Shown: one piece after another, positions 18,858 through 25,979 of the stretch
Numbering within the stretch: the first letter of the stretch is position 1
How the letters are laid out: every line of letters starts with the position of its first letter
The notes under the pieces: generated by a model
What the model was told of the DNA's origin: nothing
Seen by the model: only the letters and a program-made list of their open reading frames with translations
Database searches by the model: none
Source of the DNA: S015-6 sp964479535
GTDB lineage: Bacteria > Desulfobacterota > DSWW01
NCBI GenBank assembly: GCA_964479535.1
Contig: CAYZMM010000015.1
Coordinates: 1-64,000, forward strand
Length of the DNA stretch: 64,000 nucleotides
Direction of reading: 5' to 3'
Translations under genes and position numbers: made by a program

Positions 18858-19207
18858 TTCAAGGCACCCTTCTTCCAGACGTATACAAAGGCCACGACGA
18901 GAACCAGCAGAAACGTCATCATCTCGATCAACCCGAGGAGGCCGAGCTTCCGGAGAAGGATGGCCCACGGGTACATGAACACCACTTCAACGTCGAACAG
19001 GAGGAACAGAACGGCGACTACGTAAAACTTGATGGAAAAACGCGCCCTTGCGTCCCCGATCATCGGGTCGATACCGCACTCGTAGGTGGAACCCTTCTCG
19101 GGGGTCGGTCGTTTGGGGCCGAAGAGAAGAGAGACGCCGATCAGGACAGCGGCAAGGAATGCGGCCCAGAGAACACCGACGATGACGGGAATGTACTGTG
19201 ATAGCAT
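18848..19207 (-). CDS. nuoA: NADH-quinone oxidoreductase subunit A (complex I)
   Basis: A 119-residue three-helix subunit and the first gene of the nuo operon. The conserved loop STYECGIDPMIGDARARFS and the helix LFLLFDVEVVFMYPWA are present. The cysteine in YECG sits at the quinone cavity. Downstream genes run A, B, CD, H, I, J, K, L, M, N without E, F or G. Confidence 0.96.
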   Translation of the reverse strand: MLSQYIPVIVGVLWAAFLAAVLIGVSLLFGPKRPTPEKGSTYECGIDPMIGDARARFSIKFYVVAVLFLLFDVEVVFMYPWAILLRKLGLLGLIEMMTFLLVLVVAFVYVWKKGALNWE

Positions 19208-19557
19208 GAGCTTCTGTTTGCTGTCCGCGTGTTTCCGGGGACCGGGAGCGCCTTCGACAAGCTGAGCGAAGTCCTTTTGATATCACACATCCTGAGAGAA
19301 AACAAGGGCATCGGGATGGGTAAGGAACTCCCCGAACGCGATGATCTTGCCGGGCGGACGCTCTTTCTGCACGGAGATGCGAACGGTAAGGGGGGGACTC
19401 CGGGGAACCCGTTTGGGAGTGGAAAGTCCTCGTTATGTGTACTCCCTCGAGTAGCGGGCTTCGACGTGGAAGGTCCGGAACAGTCCGGAAAGGCTTTGTT
19501 TTTATCCTCGTTGCTGGTACAGTTCATGAATCTGCACGAAACTTGGAGGACGAATCG
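19208..19557. other. 350-base divergent intergenic region
   Basis: The space between nuoA and the PKD lipoprotein has no convincing gene. A hairpin-like segment at 19240-19276 pairs CTTCG with CGAAG around CAAGCTGAG and has GGAC/GTCC outer arms. A possible nuo promoter lies at 19277-19305. An open frame that starts at 19229 has a composition unlike a protein and overlaps the lipoprotein start, so it was not accepted. Confidence 0.5.
19277..19305 (-). promoter_or_regulatory. Candidate sigma-70 promoter for nuo operon
   Basis: On the minus strand TTGTTT (19300-19305) and TATCAA (19277-19282) are separated by exactly 17 bases, about 70 bases before the nuoA ATG. Both hexamers are only partial matches. 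Confidence 0.3.
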
Positions 19558-20727
19558 ATGCAAGGCTTCCCCTTTTACGCTCCTTCTGCAGGACCTTTCC
19601 CCCGACGGGCCGCAACGCTTCCTTTGGTCGCCCCTCTGCTGCTGTGTCTGGCCGTCATCGGTTGCGGAGATTTCACGCTCTTCGGGAACGACGAAGTCAA
19701 TCAGGCCCCGGTGGCGGATGCCGGTGCGGACAACACGGCGCCGTTGGCATGTGGTAAGGACACGGTGAATCTGGACGGCACGGGGAGTTCCGACCCGGAC
19801 GGGGATTCGCTGAGCTATCAGTGGGAGATAACGAGCAGCCCGTCGGGAAGCACGGCCTCCGTTCAGGACGCAACCGAATCCCAGGCAGCTTTCCAGCCTG
19901 ACCAGCCGGGATCGTATGAGATCGACCTCACCGTCGAAGACGGCAGGGGTGGCTCCAATACGGCCAGCGTGACGGTTACGGCGAGCTCGGACCCGGTGGT
20001 GGACGCTGGCGACGACCAGCAGGTTTCGTTCGACGAAACCGTATTGCTGGACGGCGGCGACAGCGTGAACCCGGAGCAGGACTGCACAGCAGAGGACCTC
20101 GCCTACAGCTGGACCCTCAGCGAACCGGACGATGAGGAAACGGACCTTGGCTCGAATGTGCAGGCGGAGTTCGTCGCGGAGAAGGAAGGGGCCTACACGG
20201 CTACGCTGGAAGTGACGAACGACTCGGGTACCGATTCGGATACAGTGAACGTGGTGGTGGGCGGGGCTACCCTGGAGACCTTGGAGGGCGGCCCGTACGT
20301 CTTCACCGTAGAAGAGGTGACCGATACGGTCTTTGCAGGGGTCGTGGCCGGTGTCCTGCCGCCTGGCACAGTACTCGATGACACGGTGGACATCCCTTCT
20401 CTGGATGAGGTCCCACAACTGGACCGAACGATCCCCCTGAGTCATGCCGGCGGCTCCTTCGGTGAAGCAGTGGTTGACATCGATCGGCTGAACCCAACGG
20501 ACAATTTCTACACCGTCACTGGAACGGCGTCCGGGGCCGCTATTGCCTTTGGCGTCCAGTGTGAGATACAGGCCGATTCCGATGGAGAGATCACCCCGAC
20601 ATCAACGAACACAGTGAGCGTTGCTCTCACCATCTCGAACCCTGTAGTGACCGGAGATCCCCTCTGTTCCCTTGCGGACACCTCGGGTAGGATCGAGCTC
20701 ACCCTCAGCGGAGAACTGGAGCAGTAG
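19558..20727 (+). CDS. PKD-repeat lipoprotein
   Basis: A 389-residue exported lipoprotein. The signal ends in LAVIGC with Cys36 as the lipid site. Two PKD-type beta-sandwich repeats follow: one begins NQAPVADAGADNTAPL and contains LDGTGSSDPDGDSLSYQWEI, the other begins DPVVDAGDDQQVSF and contains YSWTLSEPD. The C-terminal 150 residues have no recognised family and are predicted mainly beta. The start is the ATG at 19558 with GGAGG 8 bases upstream; the longer frame from 19435 has no ribosome site. PKD domains usually mediate protein or glycan contact at the cell surface. It is a single gene with no functional context. Confidence 0.8.
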   Translation: MQGFPFYAPSAGPFPRRAATLPLVAPLLLCLAVIGCGDFTLFGNDEVNQAPVADAGADNTAPLACGKDTVNLDGTGSSDPDGDSLSYQWEITSSPSGSTASVQDATESQAAFQPDQPGSYEIDLTVEDGRGGSNTASVTVTASSDPVVDAGDDQQVSFDETVLLDGGDSVNPEQDCTAEDLAYSWTLSEPDDEETDLGSNVQAEFVAEKEGAYTATLEVTNDSGTDSDTVNVVVGGATLETLEGGPYVFTVEEVTDTVFAGVVAGVLPPGTVLDDTVDIPSLDEVPQLDRTIPLSHAGGSFGEAVVDIDRLNPTDNFYTVTGTASGAAIAFGVQCEIQADSDGEITPTSTNTVSVALTISNPVVTGDPLCSLADTSGRIELTLSGELEQ

Positions 20728-20900
20728 CGGCCAGGTTCCTGGGATCGCTCGAGGGTAGCGTGGCAAGGCTGGACGGGTCTTTGAGCGCGCCTCGCCGCGA
20801 GAACTGGCGCGGAGGGTTGCAAAGGGCCGAATCTTTCGCGGACGGTGCGCGTCCCGTTGGGTGCTTTCCCCGGTTCCCTCGGAGGATTCGCGCGGGGCGG

Positions 20901-21668
20901 CTACCCCTGATCCACCTTCCCCGCGTACCAGTCCATCTGGCGGAGGATTCCGCGCAGAATCGTGACCTCGCGGGCGTCCGGCCCGGCCCGGCCCAGAAGC
21001 CTCCGGAGCACGCGCAGGATGCGGTCCGGGTTCTGGCGGTCCAGGAAGCCGACGCGCAGCAGGACCTCGCGCGCGTGCTGATAGAGCTCTTCCAGTTCCT
21101 CGGAGGTGGCCGGTGCGTCGGGCGGAGGCGTGTGCGAATCTCCCGCCGCAGAGCCGCCTCTCAGCTCGTAGCAGATCAGCAGCACCGCCTGGGCCAGGTT
21201 CAGTGAAGGGTGTTCCGGAGAGGTGGGTACGGTCACCACGAGGTGGCACAGATCCATCTCCGCGTTGGTCAGGCCCCGGTCCTCTCTTCCGAAGACGACC
21301 CCGAACCGGGTTTCAGGGCCGTGCCTGGCCGCACGCTCTCGGAGACCCCCGGGGTCGAGCAGGGGGCTGCGACCCTTGCCCTGCCTGGCGGTGCACCCCG
21401 CCACCAGATGCAACTCCGCCAGGGCCTCGCCCAGCGAAGGGAAGACACGGGCCCGTTCCAGAATGTCCTCGGAGCCGGCGGACATGCGGCGGGCCGGATC
21501 GGACAGATGCTCCGATCCCCCGTCCGGGCAGACGATGCGCAGCGCGGAGAACCCCATGTTCTTCATGGCCCGGGCCACGGCCCCCACGTTCGCCGCCAGG
21601 CTCGGCTCGACCAGGATGATGGATGCGGACTGTGCGCAGTTCACGGGGGCCCTTCCTCCCGCCGGCAT
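20901..21668 (-). CDS. trmJ: tRNA/rRNA 2'-O-methyltransferase TrmJ (SpoU/SPOUT family)
   Basis: A 255-residue SPOUT methyltransferase that transfers a methyl group from SAM to the ribose 2'-OH, in TrmJ at tRNA position 32. The family motifs are LVEPSLAANVGAVARAMKNMG (motif 1), FGVVFGREDRGLTNAE (motif 2) and PSLNLAQAVLLICYEL (motif 3, trefoil knot). The C-terminal 80 residues form the helical extension typical of TrmJ. Two starts are possible: ATG at 21668, used here, and GTG at 21644, which has GGAGGAAGG upstream and removes only eight residues. It stands alone between unrelated genes. Confidence 0.87.
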   Translation of the reverse strand: MPAGGRAPVNCAQSASIILVEPSLAANVGAVARAMKNMGFSALRIVCPDGGSEHLSDPARRMSAGSEDILERARVFPSLGEALAELHLVAGCTARQGKGRSPLLDPGGLRERAARHGPETRFGVVFGREDRGLTNAEMDLCHLVVTVPTSPEHPSLNLAQAVLLICYELRGGSAAGDSHTPPPDAPATSEELEELYQHAREVLLRVGFLDRQNPDRILRVLRRLLGRAGPDAREVTILRGILRQMDWYAGKVDQG

Positions 21669-21750
21669 TCTACCCTCGATCCTCGTAAAGGATAAAGGGC
21701 ACCGAACAGAAGGACAAAGGGCAAAGCGGATGCAGAGATGCTGAGTGGGG

Positions 21751-21770
21751 GGTCAGGGGTCAGGGATCAG
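21751..21770. repeat. Short GGTCAGG tandem repeat
   Basis: Three adjacent, slightly degenerate copies of a heptamer (GGTCAGG, GGTCAGG, GATCAG). Similar runs occur at 58546 (GGTTCAGGGATCAGG) and, with a related AAAGGTC unit, at 44760-44800. The function is unknown. Confidence 0.5.
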
Positions 21771-21876
21771 GCCCCACCCCGCTCCCACCAAGTGTACATC
21801 GAGGGCTCGGAGCTGGACGATCGGGGAGGGTGTGCGGCATAATCCACACAGGCGGATCTTGCGAACGGAGCAAGGT

Positions 21877-22512
21877 ATGGAGCGAATCGAGCCGCGTGAT
21901 GCCCTGATTCTCGTGGATGTGCAGAACGATTTCTGCCCGGGCGGCGCTCTGGCCGTGCCGGACGGGGACGCCGTGGTGCCGGTGATCAACCGGATCGTGC
22001 GGGTCTTCCCGGTGGCGGTTGCCACACAGGACTGGCACCCGGAAGGGCACATCTCCTTTGCGAGCCGGCACGAGGGAACGGAACCGTTCCAGGTCTTGGA
22101 AATCGAAGGGACGGAGCAGGTGCTCTGGCCCGATCACTGCGTTCAGGGTACGCCCGGGGCCGGGCTTCACCCGGACCTGGACCATGCGGCCCTCCGCCTG
22201 GTCCTCCGAAAGGGGACGAATCCGGAGGTCGATTCCTACTCCGCGTTCATGGAGAACGACCGCAGGACCCGAACGGGGTTGGCCGGCCTGCTCCGGGAAC
22301 TGGGCGTGGAGCGGGTCTTTTTGAGCGGCCTGGCAACCGACGTCTGCGTGCGGGCCACGGCCCTGGACGGCCGAAGTGCAGGGTTCCGGGTGGTCCTCCT
22401 GGAGGACGCCTGCCGGGCCGTGGACGTGCCTCCCGGGAACCTGGTGAGCGCGCTTCAGGAAATGAGAGGCAGGGGCGTGCGCACCCTCCGCACGGATGAT
22501 CTGCGGGTATGA
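21877..22512 (+). CDS. pncA: Nicotinamidase (isochorismatase family)
   Basis: A 211-residue cysteine hydrolase converting nicotinamide to nicotinate in NAD salvage. The catalytic Asp is in ILVDVQNDFCPGGALAV, the metal-binding motif is DWHPEGHISF followed by GTEQVLWPDHCVQ, the Lys is in LRKGTNPEVDSYSAF and the nucleophilic Cys is in GLATDVCVRATALDG. The arrangement matches bacterial PncA throughout and the length is normal. The ATG at 21877 has a weak GGAG upstream. Its stop overlaps the start of the following methyltransferase gene by 4 bases, so the two are co-translated. Confidence 0.93.
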   Translation: MERIEPRDALILVDVQNDFCPGGALAVPDGDAVVPVINRIVRVFPVAVATQDWHPEGHISFASRHEGTEPFQVLEIEGTEQVLWPDHCVQGTPGAGLHPDLDHAALRLVLRKGTNPEVDSYSAFMENDRRTRTGLAGLLRELGVERVFLSGLATDVCVRATALDGRSAGFRVVLLEDACRAVDVPPGNLVSALQEMRGRGVRTLRTDDLRV

Positions 22513-23180
22513 GCGACCGCCTGACGGACATCGAGCGGCGTTTCGGCTTCTTCATTCGATCCCACCGGATCGGGGGCCTCGAACTGCGTGTCGACCAGGT
22601 GGACCGCGTGGACGACATGGTGCGGGAGGTCTATCCGGAAGCGGTGAGCGAGCATGGCGACGCGCCTGTCTGGATGATCACCTGGCCCGCAGCCCTCGGC
22701 CTGGCGGAATACCTGGTTCTGAACGAAGAGGTTCAGGGCAGACGGGTCCTGGAGCTCGGGTGCGGCACCGCGGCACCGGGCATCGCTCTGGAAAGATCCG
22801 GGGCCCACGTGATCGCCAGCGACTACGACCCCCTGGCTCTATCCATGGCCGCCCACAATGCAGCCGTCAACGGCTGCCGCTCCCTCGAGACCCACTTGCT
22901 CGACTGGTACTGCCCGGACCTGAGCGGGCAATTCGATCTCCTGGTCGGCTCCGAGATCGTCTATTTCGAGAAGAGCTTCGCTCCCCTGCTTTCCGTACTC
23001 TGCAGGTACGCCGCACCCCGAGGGCGCATCGTGCTTTCCGATCAGGGGCGCCCCCAGATGAAGCCCTTCCTCGAAATGTGCGAGCGGGAAGGCTTCCGGC
23101 ACGAACAGCACCTCCGCGTCGTACACCTAACCGAAGGGAGCCAGCAGGTTCGGATCACAACGCTCCGGCGAGCGGGTTGA
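22509..23180 (+). CDS. Class I SAM-dependent methyltransferase (METTL20/lysine methyltransferase-like)
   Basis: A 223-residue Rossmann-fold methyltransferase. Motif I is VLELGCGTAAPGIAL, the acidic residue of motif II is in VIASDYDPLALS, and motif IV is GSEIVYFE. The order and the WPAALGLAEYLV segment before motif I resemble the METTL20/methyltransf_16 family of protein methylases. It overlaps pncA by 4 bases and converges with the next gene, overlapping it by 26 bases at the 3' end. The substrate is unknown. In bacteria relatives methylate ETF beta subunits; that would be relevant beside so many acyl-CoA dehydrogenases but is speculative. Confidence 0.75.
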   Translation: MSDRLTDIERRFGFFIRSHRIGGLELRVDQVDRVDDMVREVYPEAVSEHGDAPVWMITWPAALGLAEYLVLNEEVQGRRVLELGCGTAAPGIALERSGAHVIASDYDPLALSMAAHNAAVNGCRSLETHLLDWYCPDLSGQFDLLVGSEIVYFEKSFAPLLSVLCRYAAPRGRIVLSDQGRPQMKPFLEMCEREGFRHEQHLRVVHLTEGSQQVRITTLRRAG

Positions 23181-24162
23181 CCGGTTCCTGGCCCCAGGGC
23201 GCGCTCAGGGTTTCCCGTCCGTGGGGAGCCAACAGGCCCAGCTCCGGGCCCATCGGGACGATTCCGGTCGGGTTGATCGTCTTGTGGCTCTCGTAGTAGT
23301 GGCGCTTGATGTGCTGGAAATCGACGGTCTGCGCCACGCCCGGCACGTGATAGAGATCCCTGAGGTAGTTCGAAAGGTTCGGGTAGTCGGCGATCCTCCT
23401 CAGGTTGCACTTGAAGTGCCCCACATACACCGCGTCGAACCGCACCAGGGTCGTGAACAGCCTCCAGTCCGCCTCGGTGATGCTCGGTCCCACCAGGTAG
23501 CGCTGCCTTCCCAGCCTCTCCTCCAGCATGTCCAGGGTCGCAAACAGGGCGACGAAGGCCTCCCGGTAGGCCTCCTGTGTGGTGGCGAACCCGCATCTGT
23601 ACACGCCGTTGTTCACGTCCTGGTAGACCCTCTCGTTGACTGCGTCGATCTCGTCACGAAGTCCCTCCGGACAGAAGTCCAGTGCCGCCTCGCCGAAGGC
23701 ATCGAACGCGCTGTTGAACATCCGGATGATCTCGGAAGACTCGTTGCTCACGATCGTCCCCTTCTGCTTGTCCCAGAGGACGGGAACGGTCACACGGCCC
23801 GTGTAGTCCGGTTTGGCCGTCGTGTAGACCTCATGGAGGTACCGGGCATGATTCACCGTGTCCGGTACGCATCCCGGACCCTCGCTGAAGGTCCAGCCGT
23901 GCTCTGCCATGAGGGGATCCACCACGGAAAGGGAGATCACATTCTCGAGCTTCTTCAGCTTGCGGAAGATCAGCGTCCTGTGGGCCCAGGGGCATGCAAG
24001 GGATACGTATAAATGATACCGGTCCGGCTCGGCCTTGAACCCGGACGACCCGTCCGCCGTGACCCAGTTGCGGAAAGCCGCGTCATGCCGCACAAAACGT
24101 CCACCCGTGGATTTCGTGTCGTACCACTGGTCGTGCCATTTACCATCGACGAGAAGTCCCAT
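23155..24162 (-). CDS. Glutathionyl-hydroquinone reductase-like GST (YqjG/ECM4 family)
   Basis: A 335-residue xi-class glutathione transferase-like protein. The thioredoxin-fold domain carries the active motif ACPWAHRTLIFRKL with the catalytic Cys. The C-terminal helical domain contains RYLVGPSITEADWRLFTTLVRFD and the end region with GIVPMGP, all family signatures. Characterised members reduce glutathionyl-hydroquinones. The start is the ATG at 24162, preceded by GGGAG; an upstream frame to 24297 has no support. The presence of a glutathione-type enzyme in a putative strict anaerobe is mildly unusual and it may use another thiol. Confidence 0.88.
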   Translation of the reverse strand: MGLLVDGKWHDQWYDTKSTGGRFVRHDAAFRNWVTADGSSGFKAEPDRYHLYVSLACPWAHRTLIFRKLKKLENVISLSVVDPLMAEHGWTFSEGPGCVPDTVNHARYLHEVYTTAKPDYTGRVTVPVLWDKQKGTIVSNESSEIIRMFNSAFDAFGEAALDFCPEGLRDEIDAVNERVYQDVNNGVYRCGFATTQEAYREAFVALFATLDMLEERLGRQRYLVGPSITEADWRLFTTLVRFDAVYVGHFKCNLRRIADYPNLSNYLRDLYHVPGVAQTVDFQHIKRHYYESHKTINPTGIVPMGPELGLLAPHGRETLSAPWGQEPVNPLAGAL

Positions 24163-24290
24163 ACTCAACTCCCGGCTTGTTGTCTGCTCCCGAATTTCCG
24201 TTTGCCACCCATACAACTCTAAGATGCCCGGATCGTCGCAGGGGTTTTCGTTCGGGGGCTCGCCTTTTGTCACTGAAACGGTTGAAAAGG

Positions 24291-24319
24291 TTGACAAACC
24301 GGTTCCTGTGTACTATTTG
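24291..24319 (+). promoter_or_regulatory. Sigma-70 promoter for outer-membrane transporter gene
   Basis: A perfect TTGACA (24291-24296), a 17-base spacer and TATTTG (24314-24319) lie about 50 bases upstream of the next ATG. A second near-match, TTGAAA, sits directly before the -35 element. This is one of the best sigma-70 matches in the window. Confidence 0.6.
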
Positions 24320-24372
24320 AGCGGGAGTTTTTTCCAACGCGGCAGCCAAACATTCGACAGGAGGGGGAGGAC

Positions 24373-25383
24373 ATGGAACGGACCAGAAGACGGGCGTATC
24401 TTTTCTCGATCGTCGCCACGGCAGCGGTGCTGGGCCTGTGCCCGCCCCAGGCCGGGGCCTTCAATAATCCACCCTACAATCTGGGGCTGACCAATGCCCT
24501 GGACGGCGCCATCCCCGGCCCGGGGGTTTACGGGATGTTCTATGCCCAGTTCTACTTCGGGAACAAGATCGAGGTGAACGACGATGTGCCGGAGCCGGTG
24601 AACTCCATCCTCACCGACACGGATGTCACCACCATGGCCGCCGTCTGGCAGATCGCGTACATCTCCAAGCTCGAGATCCCGGGGGGCGGTTTCTTCGGCT
24701 GGAACACGGTGATCCCGGTGGTGGTCATCAACACGAAGGGACCCATCAATGCGCTGACCACCAAGGGACAGATCGAAAACACGGGCAGCATCGGGGACAT
24801 CATCACGGGCCCGGTGTTCCAGTGGTCGGGCAAGAGCCTGTTCGGAAAGCCTTACTTCCACCGGGTCGAGCTGGATGTCATCTTCCCCACGGGCAAGTAC
24901 TCGGAGGAGTACCTGATCAACCCGGGCGCCAACATCGTGACGATCAACCCCTACTACGCCTTCACGATGTTCCCCACGCCGAAGACGGATTTCAGCATGC
25001 GGATCCACTACGCCTGGAACTCCACGAACAAGGATCCCTACGTCGACCTCTACGGTCCGAACGCGGAGCTGAAGCCGGGCCAGAACATCCACTTCAACTA
25101 CACCCTGCAGCACAACGTGTACAAGACCCTCTGGGCCGGGGTCTCGGGCTACTGCATGTTCCAGCTGAACGAGGACGATCTGGAGAATGCCGGCGGGCTC
25201 GCGCAGGTCTTCGCCATGGAAGACGCGCTGGTCCAGAAGGAGAGGGTCTTCTCCATCGGCCCGATCCTGAGCATGACGCCGCTCAAGAACCTTCTCGTCA
25301 GCTGGGCTTCGGTCTGGGAGATGGGCGCAAAGAACCGGGCGGAAGGGTTCAAGACCACCTTCAAGGTCCTGTACGGGTTCTAG
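24373..25383 (+). CDS. Phenol-degradation MetA-like outer-membrane protein (SphA-type)
   Basis: A 336-residue protein with a cleavable signal ending near PPQAGA, followed by a repetitive beta-strand pattern consistent with an outer-membrane barrel. The layout (GPGVYGMFYAQFYFGNKI, alternating hydrophobic strands with aromatic belts such as INPYYAFTMFP) matches the family named for the phenol meta-pathway transporter. These proteins are thought to import hydrophobic substrates, but few have been tested. GGAGGGGGAGG precedes the ATG and a strong promoter lies at 24291-24319. It is monocistronic. Its closeness to the FadL-bearing cluster 13 kb downstream may be coincidental. Confidence 0.75.
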   Translation: MERTRRRAYLFSIVATAAVLGLCPPQAGAFNNPPYNLGLTNALDGAIPGPGVYGMFYAQFYFGNKIEVNDDVPEPVNSILTDTDVTTMAAVWQIAYISKLEIPGGGFFGWNTVIPVVVINTKGPINALTTKGQIENTGSIGDIITGPVFQWSGKSLFGKPYFHRVELDVIFPTGKYSEEYLINPGANIVTINPYYAFTMFPTPKTDFSMRIHYAWNSTNKDPYVDLYGPNAELKPGQNIHFNYTLQHNVYKTLWAGVSGYCMFQLNEDDLENAGGLAQVFAMEDALVQKERVFSIGPILSMTPLKNLLVSWASVWEMGAKNRAEGFKTTFKVLYGF

Positions 25384-25518
25384 CAAGGAAATCCGCGAAC
25401 CTGCGCCCGATCTCGTCCCTGCCGGCCAGATCGGGCGCAGTGAGCCGGATCGGTGTGACCGGGATGTCCCCTTTTCCCAGTCTCATTCGCTCCACCCCGG
25501 TTCCTTTGCAGCAAACCA

Positions 25519-25758
25519 CTAGCCACCGGCCACCGGTGGGAACAGGTTGACCCTCTCTCCTCCCTTCAGCGGCTGGTCCCAGGATCCGTGCAGTCCGTCG
25601 ATGAAGACCAATTTCACCTTTTCCGCGGGGATCCCCAGATGCCGGCAGAGATCCCTGACGGTCCACCCTTCCTGGATGCTCACACGCATCCCCTTGGCCG
25701 GGTCGAAGTCGTTCAAGTATTCCCGAAGGTGCGCGCTCAGAAACAGGTCGATGTGCAT
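25519..25758 (-). CDS. MoaD/ThiS family ubiquitin-like sulfur carrier
   Basis: A 79-residue beta-grasp protein with the C-terminal Gly-Gly (NLFPPVAGG) that is activated as a thiocarboxylate in sulfur transfer. The hydrophobic core pattern and the VKLVFIDGLH and GERVNLFPP strands are typical of MoaD/ThiS proteins. It is divergent from the sigma-54 activator and upstream of a cluster with a tungsten/molybdenum-type AOR. A role in pterin cofactor synthesis for that enzyme is therefore reasonable, since AOR genes are often accompanied by such carriers. No MoaE or ThiF partner is seen in the window. Confidence 0.8.
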   Translation of the reverse strand: MHIDLFLSAHLREYLNDFDPAKGMRVSIQEGWTVRDLCRHLGIPAEKVKLVFIDGLHGSWDQPLKGGERVNLFPPVAGG

Positions 25759-25904
25759 TCTTTGCGGTACCCTCTTGCTGCCTCGAATTCTCTCATGGGC
25801 TCCTCTCCGCTCCGTGTTCCTTTCCTGCCTTCCATGATCCTAGCCCAAAGCGTGGTGGCTTTCCACCGAACCTTCGTTTCCGGACTTCTTAAGAATCGAA
25901 CCTG

Positions 25905-25933
25905 TTGACAGGGGGACGGAGAATTCATAGCCT
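25905..25933 (+). promoter_or_regulatory. Candidate promoter of the sigma-54 activator gene
   Basis: A perfect TTGACA (25905-25910) and TAGCCT (25928-25933) are spaced by 17 bases. The predicted transcript would start near 25940, about 40 bases before the ATG at 25980. The -10 match is weak. Confidence 0.35.
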
Positions 25934-25979
25934 GAAACGATGGGAATGCCTCTGCCGCCACCTTTCTGGAGCGCATAAC

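Noticed and set aside
19229..19768. A 179-codon plus-strand frame upstream of the PKD lipoprotein
   Set aside because: It runs out of frame into the lipoprotein gene, has no ribosome site and no protein-like pattern.
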